Of a DNA stretch of 56,369 nucleotides, positions 54,105 to 56,369 are shown piece after piece (positions within the stretch are counted from its first letter, which is position 1; every line of letters starts with the position of its first letter). The DNA comes from an uncultured Flavobacteriaceae bacterium. Its GTDB lineage: Bacteria; Bacteroidota; Bacteroidia; Flavobacteriales; Flavobacteriaceae. Location of the stretch: NCBI GenBank assembly GCA_938011315.1, contig CALLUG010000027.1, positions 1 through 56,369 on the forward strand, written 5' to 3'. A program made the translations under genes and the position numbers. Under the pieces are notes generated by a model that saw only the letters and a list, made by a program, of their open reading frames with translations, ran no database searches and was not told the origin of the DNA.

Positions 54105-55448
54105 ATGGAGTTTATTATTAAAATTTCTCAGTTTTTATTAAGCCTCTCGCTTTTAATTGTATTACACGAGCTAGGGCATTTTATTCCTGCTAAGTTATTT
54201 AAGACAAGAGTAGAAAAGTTTTATCTTTTTTTTGACGTAAAGTATTCTTTATTCAAAAAAAAGATAGGAGATACCGTTTACGGCATTGGTTGGTTACCAT
54301 TAGGTGGTTATGTTAAGATTTCTGGAATGATTGATGAGAGTATGGATAAAGCTCAAATGGCACTACCACCAAAGCCTTGGGAGTTTAGAACCAAACCTAC
54401 ATGGCAACGGCTCATTATTATGCTAGGTGGTGTTACAGTCAATTTTATTTTAGCCTACATAATATATGTGTGCTTGTCTTTTGCTTATGGAGATGCAGAT
54501 GTTAAAAGTAGTAGCTTAAGGGATGGCTACTTAATAGACAACCCACTGCTAAAAGATATTGGCTTTAAGACTGGTGATAAAATATTGGCTGTAAATGGCA
54601 CTAATGTCGAAAGACACTCCGATGTTATTAAAAACCTTATTAAAGCAAAAACATACACTATAGAGCGTAATGGTGTAACTAAAGACATTGAACTTCCCAA
54701 AGATTTTTTAGGACAATTATCGTCACGAAAAAACAAGGATAGACTTTTTAAGTTTAGAGTCCCTTTTGTGGTAAGACAAGTTTCAGACTCTTCATTAAAT
54801 AAAGATATTGACTTGCAACCGGGTGATGTGCTTTTTGCTGTAAACAACAAAGAGTTACGTTATCATGATGAAGTTGAAACGCGCTTAATAGACTATAAAA
54901 ACCAAACAATAACTGCCGAATTTTTACGTGATTCAAAAAAAATAGTACGTTCTTTAAAAGTAAATAATGAAGGTAAAATAGGAGTTTACCCTGGTGGGCA
55001 AAATAGCTTGTTTGCTAAGCTAGGGTATTTTGAAATTACTAGAAAACAATACAGCTTTTTTGAAAGTTTTGGAGGCGGAGTTACTAAATTTAAAGAACAA
55101 GTACTGGGTTACTTCGACCAGTTAGCTGCAATTTTTAGTCCTAGTACTGGTGCTTACAAAGGTGTGGGTGGCTTTAAAGCTATTTTTGATATTTTCTCTC
55201 CTGTTTGGAATTGGCAAGACTTTTGGAGTTTAACCGCATTTTTATCAATAATGCTGGGCATCCTTAATTTGCTTCCAATACCAGCACTAGATGGCGGGCA
55301 TGTTATGTTTTTGCTTTACGAAATGATTTCTGGGCGAAAGCCTGGAGATAAATTTATGGAGTATGCCCAAACTGTAGGATTCTTTATTCTTATCGCTCTA
55401 GTATTGTTAGCAAATGGGAATGATATTTTTAAAGCGTTATTTCGATAA
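54105..55448 (+). CDS. rseP: Site-2 protease RseP (RIP metalloprotease)
   Basis: RseP cuts membrane-embedded anti-sigma factors and remnant signal peptides. The 447-residue protein has the zinc site HELGH at 21-25 in the first helix. Two PDZ-like domains (about 150-300, including GFKTGDKILAVNGTNV and DLQPGDVLFAVNNKEL) follow, then the third zinc ligand in NLLPIPALDGGHV near 392-404, and a final helix. The start ATG is at 54105. It is followed by tRNA-Asn. Confidence 0.95.
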   Translation: MEFIIKISQFLLSLSLLIVLHELGHFIPAKLFKTRVEKFYLFFDVKYSLFKKKIGDTVYGIGWLPLGGYVKISGMIDESMDKAQMALPPKPWEFRTKPTWQRLIIMLGGVTVNFILAYIIYVCLSFAYGDADVKSSSLRDGYLIDNPLLKDIGFKTGDKILAVNGTNVERHSDVIKNLIKAKTYTIERNGVTKDIELPKDFLGQLSSRKNKDRLFKFRVPFVVRQVSDSSLNKDIDLQPGDVLFAVNNKELRYHDEVETRLIDYKNQTITAEFLRDSKKIVRSLKVNNEGKIGVYPGGQNSLFAKLGYFEITRKQYSFFESFGGGVTKFKEQVLGYFDQLAAIFSPSTGAYKGVGGFKAIFDIFSPVWNWQDFWSLTAFLSIMLGILNLLPIPALDGGHVMFLLYEMISGRKPGDKFMEYAQTVGFFILIALVLLANGNDIFKALFR

Positions 55449-55465
55449 ATTTTTACACAATTTGT

Positions 55466-55495
55466 TTGTTGTGATTGTAAAATAATATATATTTG
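55466..55495 (+). promoter_or_regulatory. Promoter of tRNA-Asn
   Basis: TTG at 55466-55468, a 19-base spacer and TATATTTG at 55488-55495 give a full consensus match, 24 bases before the tRNA. Confidence 0.78.
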
Positions 55496-55519
55496 CGCTC
55501 GCTAAAGCGAAAAAAACAC

Positions 55520-55593
55520 TCCTCCTTAGCTCAGTTGGTTAGAGCATCTGACTGTTAATCAGAGGGTCCTTGGTTCGAGCCCAAGAGGAGGAG
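55520..55593 (+). tRNA. tRNA-Asn (anticodon GTT)
   Basis: The 7-bp acceptor stem TCCTCCT pairs with AGGAGGA. D arm AGCTCAGTTGGTTAGAGC, anticodon stem-loop CTGACTGTTAATCAG with anticodon GTT and T arm CTTGGTTCGAGCCCAAG are present. CCA is not encoded. A consensus promoter precedes it and a terminator follows. Confidence 0.97.
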
Positions 55594-55596
55594 CAA

Positions 55597-55636
55597 AAAA
55601 AAGGTTTCATAATACTATGAAGCCTTTTTTGTTTTT
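55597..55636 (+). terminator. Terminator of tRNA-Asn
   Basis: A 9-bp stem (55603-55611 with 55616-55624, one G-T pair), extended by an A-run and T-run, lies four bases after the tRNA and ends in a long T-rich stretch. Confidence 0.85.
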
Positions 55637-55702
55637 ATAGATCAAACTATCATCTTTCTTTATTCGCTAAATAAAAAAACAGAACTCTTTTTATAACCTA
55701 TA

Positions 55703-55794
55703 CCAATTGTTATTTAAAATGAGTTATAACTAATTTGGAATATAGTGTGTGTACATGACATAGAAAGCCTAAACATAGCCTTGACTACGTTTAG
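55703..55794. repeat. MITE-like element, copy 2 (right end lost)
   Basis: The left end CCAATTGTTATTTAAAATGAG and the following 60 bases match copy 1 at 50646 (same TATAA, ATGA.ATAGAAA and ATAGC blocks). After about 55775 the sequence diverges and the right inverted repeat is missing. An IS3-type left end appears to start at about 55795, so the copy may have been cut by that insertion. Confidence 0.55.
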
Positions 55795-56135
55795 TGATTA
55801 TTCCCCCAATTTAGGGCAGTAAGTTAAGTTCAAAAAAAGCATTAAATTTACTGATATGACACGGAGAAAATTCACTTCAAAATTCAAAATAATAGTTGTC
55901 TTAGAGGCTCTAAACTACAAAGGATAGCGCAGCGTCTTAGAGTTTAGCGTTCAACAGGTAAATTAAATATATGGAAACGAGAGTTTCTTAGTGAAGCAGA
56001 AACCGTTTTTTCAAAGGTTAAAACTTCAAAGAAAAGCGAAGCAGAGCTTAAAGAAAAACGTGTGTTAAAAGTAATAGGTCAAAAAAAGTTGAGCTTGATT
56101 TAATACAAAAACTATCTAAAAGATGGAGAAATGAT
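55795..56135 (+). pseudogene. Decayed IS3-family orfA (transposase subunit)
   Basis: An ATG at 55856 opens MTRRKFTSKFKIIVVLEALNYKG, typical of IS3 OrfA helix-turn-helix proteins, and then hits a stop. Continuing in another frame gives STGKLNIWKREFLSEAETVF and KTSKKSEAELKEKRVLKVIGQ, and a further frame shift restores KKVELDLIQKLSKRW. So at least two frame changes and stops are present and no orfB is found. The upstream TGATTATTCCCCCAATTTAGG resembles an IS150-group left end. The element is inactive, lying between tRNA-Asn and queG. Confidence 0.8.
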
Positions 56136-56190
56136 TAGTAGTATCAATCGGTATTACGTATTTATGCTTTTGGTGTTATCTAAAAAAATG

Positions 56191-56369
56191 CTATGTTTTT
56201 AAAAACTTAATATTTCTTGTTAACCCTGTAAATTTAGTACGTTTTACGGCAGATTTTTGAAATACTTTATTAAAGGTGTCTTGGGTAATCTCTTCCCAAT
56301 CTTTCTTAGACATAGATAGTAATTCTGGATGCGGATTAAACAATGGTTCGCTATGGGGCTTAGAAAAAC
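56191..56369 (-). CDS. queG: Epoxyqueuosine reductase QueG, C-terminus only
   Basis: The frame enters from the right edge and stops at 56191, showing about 58 residues: [54 protein letters not shown]. This is the conserved C-terminal end of QueG, the iron-sulfur and cobalamin enzyme that performs the last step of queuosine synthesis in tRNA. The metal-binding parts lie outside the window. The IS3 remnant ends about 55 bases past its stop. Confidence 0.8.
   Translation of the reverse strand, partial: FSKPHSEPLFNPHPELLSMSKKDWEEITQDTFNKVFQKSAVKRTKFTGLTRNIKFLKT

Noticed and set aside
1-56369. CRISPR array, prophage, restriction or other defence island
   Set aside because: No regularly spaced repeats, no phage structural genes and no restriction, retron or abortive-infection genes were seen; the two methyltransferase genes at 33.4-34.7 kb are RNA or small-molecule types.

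Overview
The window is chromosomal DNA of a member of the Flavobacteriaceae (Bacteroidota), most likely a marine, gliding species. Four things support this. The base composition is AT-rich. Promoters match the Bacteroidota pattern TTG-(about 19)-TAnnTTTG, seen clearly before porG, rplM, prmA, hup and tRNA-Asn. The gene content is flavobacterial: gldKLMN, the mutY-ssb-gldE-gldD cluster, and porG-uppS-bamA-ompH-ompH-murI. The L13 gene starts with GTG, and several housekeeping genes appear to start with TTG. I do not assign a genus.

Layout. 1-6.8 kb (minus): an anchored OmpH/Skp-like protein, a lipoprotein, an 1814-residue secreted RHS/SpvB-like protein without a toxin core, and the cut-off start of another exported protein. 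7.2-10 kb (minus): a TlpA-like thioredoxin lipoprotein, an alpha/beta hydrolase and pdxJ. 10-18.2 kb (plus): CBS-ACT protein, nadK, porG, uppS, bamA, two ompH genes and murI, a block centred on envelope biogenesis. 18.3-26.7 kb (minus): gldN, gldM, gldL, gldK (type IX secretion motor and ring), a ureohydrolase-fold protein with lost metal ligands, and topA. 27.2-30.1 kb (plus): rplM-rpsI and rpsB-tsf with hairpins between the genes. 30.3-33.2 kb (minus): tRNA-Leu, tRNA-Gly and mutS. 33.4-34.7 kb (plus): two methyltransferases. 34.7-38.3 kb (minus): a folK-deoxynucleoside kinase fusion, a MORN-repeat protein, a diadenylate cyclase and folP. 38.4-43.8 kb (plus): a tandem DUF1599 protein, a MauE/DoxX-like membrane protein, an orphan DppB-type permease, tpiA, prmA, clpS and a membrane zinc peptidase. 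43.9-48.3 kb (minus): EamA transporter, gldD, gldE, ssb, mutY. 48.4-50.6 kb (plus): HU, a 29-residue very basic protein, ribonuclease G. 50.6-54 kb: a short inverted-repeat element, then (minus) a 40-residue FeoB-associated protein, feoB, feoA and a SCO1-type protein. 54.1-56.4 kb: rseP, tRNA-Asn, a second copy of the repeat, a decayed IS3-family orfA, and the C-terminus of queG (minus), cut by the window edge.

The dominant theme is the cell envelope. PorG, GldK/L/M/N, GldD and GldE supply type IX secretion and gliding parts; BamA and the OmpH chaperones assemble outer-membrane proteins; UppS and MurI feed peptidoglycan; RseP and the zinc peptidase act in membrane proteolysis. Most genes are core. 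The least explained material is the RHS-like locus at the left edge, the degenerate ureohydrolase beside the gliding genes, the DUF1599/MauE/permease operon, the two very small genes, and the repeat/IS debris at the right edge. I found no CRISPR array, prophage or defence island, and no clear case of a wholly new system.
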